Source: DATDCV01 sp036524155 (lineage in GTDB: Bacteria > Verrucomicrobiota > Verrucomicrobiia > Limisphaerales > UBA8199). Taken from it: a stretch of 19,866 nucleotides of DNA. The stretch is taken from NCBI GenBank assembly GCA_036524155.1, contig DATDCV010000319.1, forward strand, positions 1 through 19,866, given 5' to 3'. Under the pieces are notes generated by a model. The model saw only the letters and a list, made by a program, of their open reading frames with translations. It did no database searches and was not told where the DNA came from. The position numbers were made by a program, and so were the translations under genes. Shown one piece after another: positions 8,298-15,906 of this stretch (positions within the stretch are counted from its first letter, which is position 1; each line of letters opens with the position of its first letter).

Positions 8298-8336
8298 AAA
8301 AAGCACAGGCCGAGGAGCCGTAGCACCTCCCCGGCC
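8298..8336 (-). terminator. Probable intrinsic terminator of nrdJ
   Basis: On the minus strand, 21 bases after the nrdJ stop (8358), GGCCggGGAG pairs with CTCCtCGGCC around a short loop (8308-8336). Nine of the ten positions pair, with one mismatch. After five further bases comes a run of five T (8302-8298). The gap before the T-run makes this a moderate rather than strong terminator. It separates nrdJ from the secretin operon that follows in the same direction. Confidence 0.5.
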
Positions 8337-8357
8337 CGTCTTGTGCATTGTCGGCGA

Positions 8358-11300
8358 TCAGGAGCAGCCCAAGCTCTCACCGCAGTTGAGGCACTTGTAG
8401 CATGCCCCGTTGCGCACCGCCACGTGCCCGCAACTGGGGCAGGTCGGCGCGTCCTGCTGGAAATGAGCGACCGAATCGCTGAGCGTTTTGACCGTGTACG
8501 AGTGAGCAGCATCATCGCCGTTGCGGCCTTTTCCGTTGGTTTCAATCGCCGGCGTTTCCTCGAGGTCAGTCTCCTCGGCCAGAGGCAGTTCGGGCACCGG
8601 CCGGTTAATCTTCTTTTTCAGCTCGTCCAAAAGTCCCGGGATGGCCAGCTCGGGCTGGTTCCGGTTGGGCGAGTTTTCCTCGCGGTAACCCGGAATGAAT
8701 TGGAACGCCAGCCACCGGAACACATAATCCGTGATCGAGGCGGCATTGCGAATCTCCGGGTTCCTCGTAAAGCCCGACGGCTCGAACCGAACGTGAGCGA
8801 ACTTGCGCACCAGCGCTTCCAGCGGCACGCCGTACTGCAGCGCCAGGCTCGTCAAGGTCCCAATCCCGTCCATCAGCCCGCCGATCGTTGACCCTTCCTT
8901 GGCCATCGTGATGAAGAGCTCGCCCGGCTGGTTGTTCTCGAACAAGCCGACCGTCAGGTAGCCTTCGTGGCCGGCAATGTCGAATTTATGGGTGATCGCC
9001 GTCCGCGTATCAGAAAGGCGCCGGCGCAGCGGTTTGCCGGCAACCTGGCGCAACCGGCCGACCTCGGCCTCAAGTTCCTTGATGCGCGACTCGAGCACTG
9101 GGGCGTTTGCGGCGGCACCTTTGTCGCCGCCTTCGCTCGTCCGTTTTGTGTTGAGCGGTTGCGACCGTTTCGAGCCGTCGCGATAAATCGCGACACATTT
9201 CAGCCCCATCTTCCACGCCTGAACATACGCGTCGCGGATGGCATCCACGGTGCTTTCGTTAGGCATGTTGACCGTTTTCGAGATCGCGCCACTTATGAAC
9301 GGCTGCGCCGCTCCCATCATCCGGAGATGGGCCAGGTAATGGATGCTGCGCTTGCCGCGAAACGGCTTGAACGCGCAGTCGAACACCGGCAGATGCTCGG
9401 GTCTCAACCCGCTGCGCACGGTTTGACCGTTTTCCTCGATGTCTTCGATCGTGTCAAACTTTTCGATGTGGCCCACGATTGCCTGTGCTTCCTCAGGGCT
9501 GTACCCGAGCCGGCGCAACGCTCCGGGAACGCTCCGGTTCACAATCTTCAGCAGCCCGCCGCCCGCGAGAAGCTTGTACTTCACCAGCGCAATATCCGGT
9601 TCGATCCCGGTGGTGTCGCAGTCCATGAGAAACGCGATCGTGCCGGTCGGCGCGAGCACTGTCACCTGGGCGTTGCGGTAGCCCACGGCCCGGCCGCGTT
9701 CCAGCGCCCGCTCCCACGCCTGGCGGGCCTCTTCCTTCAGGTAGTTAAACTCCTGGCTCGGTTGGATCGCCTCGACCGCGTCCCGGTGTTGCTGGATCAC
9801 ACCCAGCATGGATTCGACGTTGTCGGGGGCCAGTGGTTTTGGCACGTGCGCACAGCGGGCGTCACGGTAGCCTTTGAAGGTGCCCATCGTCTCCGCGATG
9901 GCGGCGGACTGTTCGTAGGCATGGCCGGTCATCAGCGCGGTGATCGCGCCGGCTAGCGCCCGGCCCTCATCCGAGTCGTAGGGCAGGCCGTAGCTCATGA
10001 TCAACGAGCCCAGGTTGGCGTAGCCCAGCCCCAGCGTCCGGAAAAGGTGGGAGTTTTCCGCGATCTGCGCCGTGGGATAGCTGGCGTTGTCCACCAGGAT
10101 TTCCTGCGCGGTGATGAAGAGCCGCACCGCGGATTTGAAACGTTCCACGTCGAAATTCCCGTCCTCGCGCTTGAACTTCATCAGGTTCAGCGACGCGAGA
10201 TTGCAGGCGGTGTTGTTCAGAAAAACGTACTCGGAACACGGGTTGGTCGAGTGAATCGGCTCGGTGCCTTTGCACGTGTGCCATTTCTGAATCGCGCCGT
10301 CATACTGCAGGCCCGGGTCGCCGCAAATCCAGGTGCCTTCGGCAATCTTGTGCAGCAACGCGCGCGCATCTTTCTTATGCAGCGGCTTGCCTGTCGTCAC
10401 GGTCCGGGTCCACCATTCCTTCCCGTCCATCGCCGCCTGCATGAACTCGTCGCTGATCCGCACCGACAGGTTCTCATTCTGGTACATGACGCTGCCATAG
10501 GCGTCGCCGTTATACGAACCGTCATACCCCTGCTCGATCAGCGCCCAGGCCTTCTTCTCTTCTTTGTGCTTCGCGTCGATGAACTCCTCGATGTCCCCGT
10601 GCCAGTCGCGGAGCGTGTTCATCTTGGCCGCGCGCCGCGTTTTGCCTCCCGATTTCACGACGTTGGCCACCTGATCGTAAACCTTCAGGAACGACAGCGG
10701 CCCGCTGGGACGCCCGCCCCCGCTGAGCTTTTCTTTGCTCGAACGAATCGGCGTCAGGTCAGTTCCCGTCCCGGAGCCGAATTTGAACAGCATCGCCTCG
10801 CTGTAGGCCAAATGCATGATCGACTCCATGTTGTCTTCCACCGATTGGATAAAGCAGGCGCTGCACTGCGGATACTCGTATTGTGTCCTGGCGCGCTCCG
10901 CCTGGCCCGTCTTGCGATTGTAATACCAATTGCCCCGGCTGGAATGGTTGCCGATCCCGTATTGGTGAAGCAGTCCCACGTTGAACCACACGGGAGAGTT
11001 AAACGCCCCATACTGATTCAAGCACAACCACGTCAACTCCCGGTAAAAAATTTCGCCGTTGAGCTTGTTGAAATAGCCGTCCTTGATACCCCAGTCCGCG
11101 ATCGTCCGGCAGATCCGGTGGATCAGTTGCCGCACTGAGGTCTCGCGTTCCGGCGTGCCCTGCTCGCCGTAAAAGTACTTTGACACCACCACTTTCGTCG
11201 CCAGCAACGACCATGCCTTCGGCACCTCGACATCGTCCTGCTTGAAAATGACCTTCCCCGACTCATCAGTGATTTCGGCGGTGCGCCGCTCCCACTCCAC

Positions 11301-11465
11301 TTGATCGAATGGGTCTGCGGTGGCGTCGCTGAAAACCCGCTCGATCGTCAGTTTCCTGGCCGAGGCCTCGCCTCGGCCACCCCGAACGGCGCCGGCTGCA
11401 GTTGGCTGCACACGGCGCCTCGACTGGGATGAGGCCGACGCAACATCTTCACTCACATCAATCAT
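8358..11465 (-). CDS. nrdJ: Vitamin B12-dependent (class II) ribonucleoside-diphosphate reductase
   Basis: 1035 residues. It reduces ribonucleotides to deoxyribonucleotides using adenosylcobalamin to generate the active-site thiyl radical, independent of oxygen. The core begins with AFNSPVWFNVG (154-164). The redox cysteine C201 lies in YPQCSAC and its likely partner C421 in NNTACNLASLNL. The active-site motif is NPCSEYVFLNN, with N408, C410 and E412. APTGTIAFLMDCDTTGIEPD (605-624) is the phosphate-binding segment. A TSCPD-type domain covers about 820-925. The C-terminus carries a Cys-rich zinc-ribbon and redox tail: CPSCG (C1009, C1012), CYKCLNCG (C1022, C1025, C1028) and C1034. The ATG has a good AGGA Shine-Dalgarno nine bases upstream. 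The N-terminal 38 or so residues are low complexity. An NrdR-box-like pair lies 120-167 bases upstream. Confidence 0.96.
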   Translation of the reverse strand: MIDVSEDVASASSQSRRRVQPTAAGAVRGGRGEASARKLTIERVFSDATADPFDQVEWERRTAEITDESGKVIFKQDDVEVPKAWSLLATKVVVSKYFYGEQGTPERETSVRQLIHRICRTIADWGIKDGYFNKLNGEIFYRELTWLCLNQYGAFNSPVWFNVGLLHQYGIGNHSSRGNWYYNRKTGQAERARTQYEYPQCSACFIQSVEDNMESIMHLAYSEAMLFKFGSGTGTDLTPIRSSKEKLSGGGRPSGPLSFLKVYDQVANVVKSGGKTRRAAKMNTLRDWHGDIEEFIDAKHKEEKKAWALIEQGYDGSYNGDAYGSVMYQNENLSVRISDEFMQAAMDGKEWWTRTVTTGKPLHKKDARALLHKIAEGTWICGDPGLQYDGAIQKWHTCKGTEPIHSTNPCSEYVFLNNTACNLASLNLMKFKREDGNFDVERFKSAVRLFITAQEILVDNASYPTAQIAENSHLFRTLGLGYANLGSLIMSYGLPYDSDEGRALAGAITALMTGHAYEQSAAIAETMGTFKGYRDARCAHVPKPLAPDNVESMLGVIQQHRDAVEAIQPSQEFNYLKEEARQAWERALERGRAVGYRNAQVTVLAPTGTIAFLMDCDTTGIEPDIALVKYKLLAGGGLLKIVNRSVPGALRRLGYSPEEAQAIVGHIEKFDTIEDIEENGQTVRSGLRPEHLPVFDCAFKPFRGKRSIHYLAHLRMMGAAQPFISGAISKTVNMPNESTVDAIRDAYVQAWKMGLKCVAIYRDGSKRSQPLNTKRTSEGGDKGAAANAPVLESRIKELEAEVGRLRQVAGKPLRRRLSDTRTAITHKFDIAGHEGYLTVGLFENNQPGELFITMAKEGSTIGGLMDGIGTLTSLALQYGVPLEALVRKFAHVRFEPSGFTRNPEIRNAASITDYVFRWLAFQFIPGYREENSPNRNQPELAIPGLLDELKKKINRPVPELPLAEETDLEETPAIETNGKGRNGDDAAHSYTVKTLSDSVAHFQQDAPTCPSCGHVAVRNGACYKCLNCGESLGCS

Positions 11466-11584
11466 GGCTTCCTTTCGCTGACAGGTGCCGCCGATGAGCA
11501 GGATCGAGCCGACGAAACACCCAATCTAACTTACGCAAATTTGGTTAAGTCTGAAAGTCCAGGGCCCCCTGCAGGCCTCATCGA

Positions 11585-11600
11585 CCCCTATTAGTAGGGG
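11585..11600. promoter_or_regulatory. NrdR-box-like palindrome, promoter-distal to the -10 (box 2)
   Basis: CCCCTATTAGTAGGGG has 6-bp perfect arms (CCCCTA/TAGGGG) around TTAG. Compared with the NrdR consensus ACACWATATATWGTGT it fits about 9 of 16 positions. Alone it would be weak, but its start is exactly 32 bp from the better box at 11617, and 31-32 bp is the usual spacing of NrdR box pairs. Confidence 0.5.
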
Positions 11601-11616
11601 AGTGTGGGCAGCATAC

Positions 11617-11632
11617 GCCCCATATATAGCGT
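11617..11632. promoter_or_regulatory. NrdR-box-like site overlapping the nrdJ -10 (box 1)
   Basis: GCCCCATATATAGCGT matches the consensus ACACWATATATWGTGT at 12 of 16 positions, including the whole ATATAT core. It overlaps the proposed minus-strand -10 element (11621-11626). A bound repressor would block RNA polymerase, which is how NrdR acts on ribonucleotide reductase genes elsewhere. Confidence 0.6.
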
Positions 11633-11649
11633 AGCAAGAAAATTTTCAA
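11621..11649 (-). promoter_or_regulatory. Candidate sigma70 promoter of nrdJ
   Basis: On the minus strand: TTGAAA (11649-11644), a 17-bp spacer, TATATG (11626-11621). It is AT-rich compared with its surroundings, and the -10 lies inside NrdR-like box 1. Transcription would start near 11614, giving a leader of about 150 bases that includes box 2. Confidence 0.45.
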
Positions 11650-11918
11650 AAAATTTACGCAAACGTTATTCCCAAGCTTTTCTTCGCGATCTGCCTCTGG
11701 CGAAAGCAGTTTGGCAAATCGACGGCCCGCGGCGAATAAAAACGCTGTGAATAACTCTGAAACGCCCGCATTTGCCGCCCTGCTTCCCTATCCTCACCCT
11801 CATCTCCACTTTGCCTTTCGCGTTGTCTCCCACTTTGTCGAACAGTCTGTCGTGGGAGGTTTTGGAGGCAGCGCGCAGTTGACGATGCGGCTCCAAAACA
11901 CTAAAGGTAATTATTAAT

Positions 11919-13925
11919 ATGCCTGAAGACAAGAACCCGACCAGCATCGAATCTGTCCTCAACGAAAGCCGCGTCTTCCGTCCCGCCAAAGCGTTTGCTC
12001 GCCGGGCGAACATCAAGTCTCTGGCTGAATACCGGAAGTTGTACCGGCAGTCGGTCACGGCTCCCGATAAGTTCTGGGGCCGGCGGGCGAAAGAGGAACT
12101 GGTGTGGTTCAAGCCCTGGACGAAAGTGCTGCAATGGCAGGAGCCGTTCGCCAAATGGTTCATCGGGGGCAAGCTCAACGTGAGCTATAACTGCCTGGAC
12201 CGCCACCTGGGCACGGCGACCGCCAACAAGGCGGCTCTGATCTGGGAGGGCGAACCGGCAGCGTCCGGCAAACCCGGCGAAGAGCGGACGCTGACCTACA
12301 AACAACTCCACCGGGAGGTTTGCCTGTTCGCCAATGTCCTGAAACGTCATGGAATCGGCCGTGGCGACCGCGTGCTGATCTACCTGCCGATGGTCCCCGA
12401 GGCCGCGGTGGCAATGCTGGCCTGCACCCGCATCGGGGCCGTCCATTCGGTGGTGTTCGGCGGCTTCAGCGCCCAATCGGTGGCCGACCGCATCCAGGAC
12501 TCGCAAGCCAAATTGGTCATTACTGCCGACGGCGGTTTCCGCCGGGGAGCAGTCGTGCCGCTCAAGCAGAACGTGGACGAGGCTCTAACGTTGAAGGACC
12601 CCGCCGGTGACCGGCTGGCAAAGACAATCCAAAAAGTAATCGTGCTCCGGCGCGCCGCAAATGAAATCCAATTCCAGGAAGGCCGCGACCTGTGGTGGCA
12701 TCAGGAGGTCGCGCGGGTCGACGCGCATTGTCCCGTCGAAAAAATGGACAGCGAAGCCCCGCTGTTCATTCTCTACACCAGCGGCTCGACGGGCAAACCC
12801 AAGGGCATCCTCCACACCACTGCCGGTTACCTGCTGTACACGAAACTCACAGCCAAGTACGTCTTCGATTTGCACGAAGACGATGTGTACTGGTGCACGG
12901 CCGACATCGGCTGGGTCACAGGTCACAGTTACGTGGTTTATGGCCCCCTGGCGAGCGGCGCCACCAGCCTCATGTATGAGGGCGCCCCCAATTTTCCGGA
13001 GCCGGACCGCTTCTGGCGCATCGTAGAAAAATTCGGCGTCACCGTCCTTTACACCGCGCCGACCGCGATTCGGGCCTTCATGAAATGGGGCGCCGACTGG
13101 CCTAAGAAACACGACCTCAGCTCCTTGCGGTTGCTGGGCACGGTCGGCGAACCGATCAACCCCGAGGCCTGGATGTGGTATCACGAAATGATCGGCGGCA
13201 AACGGTGTCCCATCGTTGACACCTGGTGGCAAACCGAGACGGGCGGCATCATGATCACGCCGCTGCCCGGAGCAATCCCCACCAAGCCCGGCTCAGCGAC
13301 CCTCCCTTTTTTTGGCATCGTGCCCGAAGTGGTGGACGACCTTGGCAAGCCGGTGCCCTGCAACTCCGGTGGCAAGCTCGTCATCCGCAAACCCTGGCCG
13401 GCCATGTTACGCGGCCTTTGGGGCGATCCGGAGCGGTACAAATCGGTTTACTGGCGCGAGGTGCAGAATTGCTATTTCACCGGCGATGGCTGCCGCCGGG
13501 ACCACGATGGTTACTACTGGATTGTCGGCCGTATTGACGACGTCCTCAACGTCGCCGGCCACCGAATCGGAACGGCGGAGGTCGAAAGTGCCCTGGTCAG
13601 CCACCAGAAAGTTGCCGAAGCCGCTGTCGTGGGCCGCCCCGACGACATGAAAGGCCAGGCGTTGGTGGCGTTTGTCACCCTCAAAGGCGCTTTTCAGGCC
13701 AATGGCGCGCTGCGCGAGGAACTCCGCCAGCACGTCGCCAAGGAGATTGGACCGGTGGCCAAGCCCGATGACATCCGCTTCGCCGAGTCGCTGCCCAAAA
13801 CCAGGTCCGGAAAAATCATGCGCCGCCTGCTGAAGCAAATCGCGGCCGGCACCGAGATCAAAGGCGACACCACCACCCTCGAAGACCTGAACGTCCTCGC
13901 TCGGCTTGCGCATGACGAAGGCTAG
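11919..13925 (+). CDS. acsA: Acetyl-CoA synthetase (AMP-forming)
   Basis: 668 residues, normal for Acs (about 650). It converts acetate, ATP and CoA to acetyl-CoA via acetyl-AMP. Visible motifs: the P-loop-like A3 motif YTSGSTGKPKG (286-296); DTWWQTETGG (434-443), where the second Trp shapes a pocket for acetate rather than longer acids; YFTGDG (519-524); the hinge region GRIDDVLNVAGHRIGTAEVE (537-556); and SLPKTRSGKIMRRLLK (624-639), with catalytic Lys632, the site inactivated by acetylation in other bacteria. The N-terminal ACAS_N segment (YRQSVTAPDKFW, WFKPW) is intact. The ATG at 11919 has AAAGGT about eight bases upstream. It is divergent from nrdJ and followed by a long imperfect inverted repeat rather than a co-transcribed partner. 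Confidence 0.97.
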   Translation: MPEDKNPTSIESVLNESRVFRPAKAFARRANIKSLAEYRKLYRQSVTAPDKFWGRRAKEELVWFKPWTKVLQWQEPFAKWFIGGKLNVSYNCLDRHLGTATANKAALIWEGEPAASGKPGEERTLTYKQLHREVCLFANVLKRHGIGRGDRVLIYLPMVPEAAVAMLACTRIGAVHSVVFGGFSAQSVADRIQDSQAKLVITADGGFRRGAVVPLKQNVDEALTLKDPAGDRLAKTIQKVIVLRRAANEIQFQEGRDLWWHQEVARVDAHCPVEKMDSEAPLFILYTSGSTGKPKGILHTTAGYLLYTKLTAKYVFDLHEDDVYWCTADIGWVTGHSYVVYGPLASGATSLMYEGAPNFPEPDRFWRIVEKFGVTVLYTAPTAIRAFMKWGADWPKKHDLSSLRLLGTVGEPINPEAWMWYHEMIGGKRCPIVDTWWQTETGGIMITPLPGAIPTKPGSATLPFFGIVPEVVDDLGKPVPCNSGGKLVIRKPWPAMLRGLWGDPERYKSVYWREVQNCYFTGDGCRRDHDGYYWIVGRIDDVLNVAGHRIGTAEVESALVSHQKVAEAAVVGRPDDMKGQALVAFVTLKGAFQANGALREELRQHVAKEIGPVAKPDDIRFAESLPKTRSGKIMRRLLKQIAAGTEIKGDTTTLEDLNVLARLAHDEG

Positions 13926-13941
13926 CCCTGGCGACTCACGC

Positions 13942-14007
13942 TGAGCATTGAGCATTGGGCATTTGCTGTTCGATGAAAGATGACAAATGCTCGATGCTCA
14001 ATACTCA
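13942..14007. repeat. Heptamer-built imperfect inverted repeat
   Basis: Two 24-base arms, 13942-13965 and 13984-14007, flank an 18-base loop. They can pair at 21 Watson-Crick and two wobble positions with one mismatch. The left arm is three tandem heptamers (GAGCATT, GAGCATT, GGGCATT); the right arm holds the complementary series (AATGCTC, GATGCTC, AATACTC). It follows the acsA stop by 16 bases and ends directly at the probable dipeptidase start, so it may act as a transcript-end hairpin. No T-run follows. Confidence 0.75.
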
Positions 14008-15174
14008 ATGTCGAAGCCGAACCACCCCCTTTCCGCGATCCGCGACCTGCTCCGCGAAGTACCCCTCATCGACGGCCACAACGATTTGCCCTGGCAATTC
14101 CGCCACCGCAACAAGGGCGCTGCCGATATTGACCTCGCGACCGACACCAGCCGGCTTGATCCGCCCCTCCTCACGGATATTCCGCGCCTTCGCGCCGGCG
14201 GCCTCGGCGGCCAATTCTGGTCCGTTTACGTCCCGCCTCAGCCGGCCGGACCGCTCACCGTCCGCGCGGCCCTCGACGAAATCGACCTCATCCAACAACT
14301 CGTGCAGCGCTACCCCGAGACTTTTGACCTTGCCCTCACGGCAGCCGACATCGAACGGATTCACCGACGCGGGAAAATCGCGTCGCTGATCGGCATCGAG
14401 GGCGGGCATTGCCTCGACAATTCGCTCGCCGTGCTCAGAACGTTTTATCGCCTGGGCGCCCGGTACCTCACGCTGACCCATGTCCAAAACACCGATTGGG
14501 CCGATGCTGCCGGCGACGAACCCCGGCATCACGGCCTGGCCACCTTTGGTGAGGAAGTCGTCCGGGAATTGAATCGCCTCGGCATGCTGGTGGACCTGTC
14601 CCACGTCTCGGACGACACGATGCGCGCCGCCTTGCGGATCAGTACTGCGCCAGTGATCTTTTCGCACTCCTCCGCCAGAAGTGTCTGCAATCACCTCCGA
14701 AACATCCCCGACGACATCCTCGAGCTCGTGCGCCGGAACGGTGGGATCGTGATGGTGTGTTTTCTCCCCGGTTACCTGAACGATCAGGCCGCCGCGCATT
14801 GGTCACTCGCCACGGCCGAAAAGAAACGCCTCGAGAACCGGTACCCGAACGAAGGGGAAAAAGTGCATCGGGACATGGGGAGCTGGCTCCGGGCAAATCC
14901 GTATCCGCCAGCAAGTCTGGCCGACGTCGCCAACCACATCGATCATATCCGGAAAGTAATCGGCGTCGACCACCTGGGCATCGGTTCGGATTTTGAAGGT
15001 TACTTCGGGACGGTCCAGGGCCTCGAAGACGTCTCCTGCTACCCTGCGCTCCTGGGGGAGCTGGTTCGCCGCGGTTACCGCGAGGACGAACTCAGGAAGA
15101 TCTCCGGCCTGAATTTCCTCCGCGTGTTTCGGCAAGTCGAGCGCGTCGCCGCCGGCTTGCGCACCGGCAGATAA
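14008..15174 (+). CDS. Membrane dipeptidase, peptidase family M19
   Basis: 388 residues from the ATG at 14008. These are dinuclear zinc TIM-barrel enzymes that hydrolyse dipeptides, often with a D-residue. All six metal ligands of the renal dipeptidase pattern are present: DGHND (H24, D26), GIEGGH (E131), LSHVS (H199), FSHSSAR (H220) and GSDFEG (D328). The 21-residue spacing of the two His matches the human enzyme (H198/H219). No signal peptide or lipobox is seen, so it is probably cytoplasmic despite the family name. An upstream in-frame ATG at 13987 lies inside the inverted repeat and would add seven residues outside the family consensus; I prefer 14008. Neither start has a clear ribosome-binding site. 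A role in peptidoglycan or peptide turnover is inference. Confidence 0.92.
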   Translation: MSKPNHPLSAIRDLLREVPLIDGHNDLPWQFRHRNKGAADIDLATDTSRLDPPLLTDIPRLRAGGLGGQFWSVYVPPQPAGPLTVRAALDEIDLIQQLVQRYPETFDLALTAADIERIHRRGKIASLIGIEGGHCLDNSLAVLRTFYRLGARYLTLTHVQNTDWADAAGDEPRHHGLATFGEEVVRELNRLGMLVDLSHVSDDTMRAALRISTAPVIFSHSSARSVCNHLRNIPDDILELVRRNGGIVMVCFLPGYLNDQAAAHWSLATAEKKRLENRYPNEGEKVHRDMGSWLRANPYPPASLADVANHIDHIRKVIGVDHLGIGSDFEGYFGTVQGLEDVSCYPALLGELVRRGYREDELRKISGLNFLRVFRQVERVAAGLRTGR

Positions 15175-15267
15175 TCGGCCCAAATCCGCGAAACTTGCTC
15201 GGCGTCCTATAATCCGATGCAACACGTGGTCCCAGGGCTCACGACAAACTCCCCCCCCGGAAACCCT

Positions 15268-15513
15268 TGTAGGAGACGACGCGAGGAGAATCGGATCCGC
15301 AAAAAGCGGCGGCATGGAGCCAATGAACTCACGAGGGCCATCTCCCTCTCCTCCGCTGGAGGAGAGGGGCGGGCAGAGGAGGCCCTTTGTCGCTCCTTTC
15401 GGCCCGTCCGTTAGCAGTGTCTGATCAAGCCCAGCAGCCTTACGGGATCGGGGCGCGCTCGCCGTTTGGAATGGTCGGGAAGAGATTAGAGACTCCTGAC
15501 GTCGTCTCCTACA
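15268..15513. mobile_element. MITE-like noncoding element with 21-bp terminal inverted repeats
   Basis: The ends are inverted repeats: TGTAGGAGACGACGcgAGGAG (15268-15288) and the complement of 15493-15513, matching at 19 of 21 positions with the outer 14 perfect. The 246-base span has no coding frame. Near its centre is a strong nested hairpin. CCGGAAA occurs just outside both ends (15258-15264 and 15515-15521) and could be a loose target duplication, although it is not flush with the ends. Size, terminal repeats and lack of genes fit a miniature inverted-repeat element moved by a transposase encoded elsewhere. Confidence 0.55.
15334..15386. repeat. Nested perfect hairpin inside the MITE-like element
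   Basis: Inner arms CCCTCTCCTCC (15344-15354) and GGAGGAGAGGG (15358-15368) are perfectly complementary around a 3-base loop. Outer arms AGGGCC (15334-15339) and GGCCCT (15381-15386) enclose them. The pyrimidine/purine asymmetry is typical of dispersed intergenic repeats and would fold strongly in either RNA strand. Confidence 0.8.
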
Positions 15514-15639
15514 GCCGGAAAACGAGCGCTGTTTTACCGACTTTGTCCCTGGCCCTGCACCTGCCCCGTGGCCCAGCTCACCTCGAATAACGGCTTGCAT
15601 TGGCTCGATCCGCCTTGTACCTTTTGCCGGCCTTAGGGC

Positions 15640-15716
15640 GCACCCATAGCTCAATTGGATAGAGCATCTGACTACGGATCAGAAGGTTTCAGGTTCAACT
15701 CCTGATGGGTGCGCCA
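15640..15716 (+). tRNA. tRNA-Arg (anticodon ACG)
   Basis: A 77-base cloverleaf. The acceptor GCACCCA pairs with TGGGTGC. The D-arm is GCTC..GAGC with AATTGGAT in the loop. The anticodon stem TCTGA/TCAGA encloses CTACGGA, with the ACG anticodon at 15674-15676. The T-arm TCAGG/CCTGA holds TTCAACT. The discriminator is G and the 3' CCA is encoded. The wobble A is expected to be edited to inosine by TadA, reading CGU, CGC and CGA. Confidence 0.97.
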
Positions 15717-15906
15717 CTTCAAAATCAAGCACTTACGCAGTATAATAATCCCGCAAACGGTCATTTTCTCCTGACAAAATGCTGACAAGTGGAGGCGGGC
15801 CGAGACCATGCCACACTGGATTTTCTCAGTTCAATGAGATGCTGCCCGTGCTAATTGGCTCTGATGCCTGTACTAATACCAAGCCTCAACAAATTCGGTT
15901 AGCCGC
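15717..15906. other. Short gene-free stretch after tRNA-Arg with an orphan promoter-like site
   Basis: On the plus strand TTCAAA (15718-15723), 17 bp and TATAAT (15741-15746) form a promoter-like pair starting two bases after the tRNA, but no plus-strand gene follows. CTGACAA is directly repeated at 15771-15777 and 15782-15788. A 43-codon frame (15779-15910) has no ribosome-binding site or familiar sequence. The stretch could hold a small RNA or the remains of an integrated element; the sequence does not decide. Confidence 0.35.

Larger units (their letters stand above)
11466..11918. other. Divergent intergenic region nrdJ / acsA
   Basis: 453 bases without a convincing gene. On the nrdJ side it holds two NrdR-box-like palindromes and a sigma70-like promoter, listed separately, leaving a roughly 150-base untranslated leader. 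On the acsA side a weak promoter candidate is TTGGCA (11711-11716), 17 bp, GAATAA (11734-11739). TTACGCAAA occurs twice (11531 and 11655), with no evident role. I looked for the conserved B12-box of a cobalamin riboswitch in the nrdJ leader and did not see one. Confidence 0.5.
15175..15639. other. Gene-free region dipeptidase / tRNA-Arg
   Basis: 465 bases. No open frame looks coding on either strand. It contains the MITE-like element at 15268-15513 with its internal hairpin, a run of eight C (15251-15258), and about 125 bases of plain sequence before the tRNA. A TATAAT at 15208 has no acceptable -35. Confidence 0.6.

Noticed and set aside
11466..11660. Cobalamin riboswitch before the B12-dependent reductase
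   Set aside because: I could not find the conserved B12-box or the expected multi-stem layout. The palindromes are better explained as NrdR-type operators.
11531..11663. Repeated TTACGCAAA (11531 and 11655)
   Set aside because: Two nine-base matches at 124-bp distance with no palindromy and no clear relation to either promoter; probably chance.
11666..12178. Long minus-strand frame across the acsA start
   Set aside because: It is antisense to the conserved N-terminus of acsA and begins inside it; the translation has no domain features.
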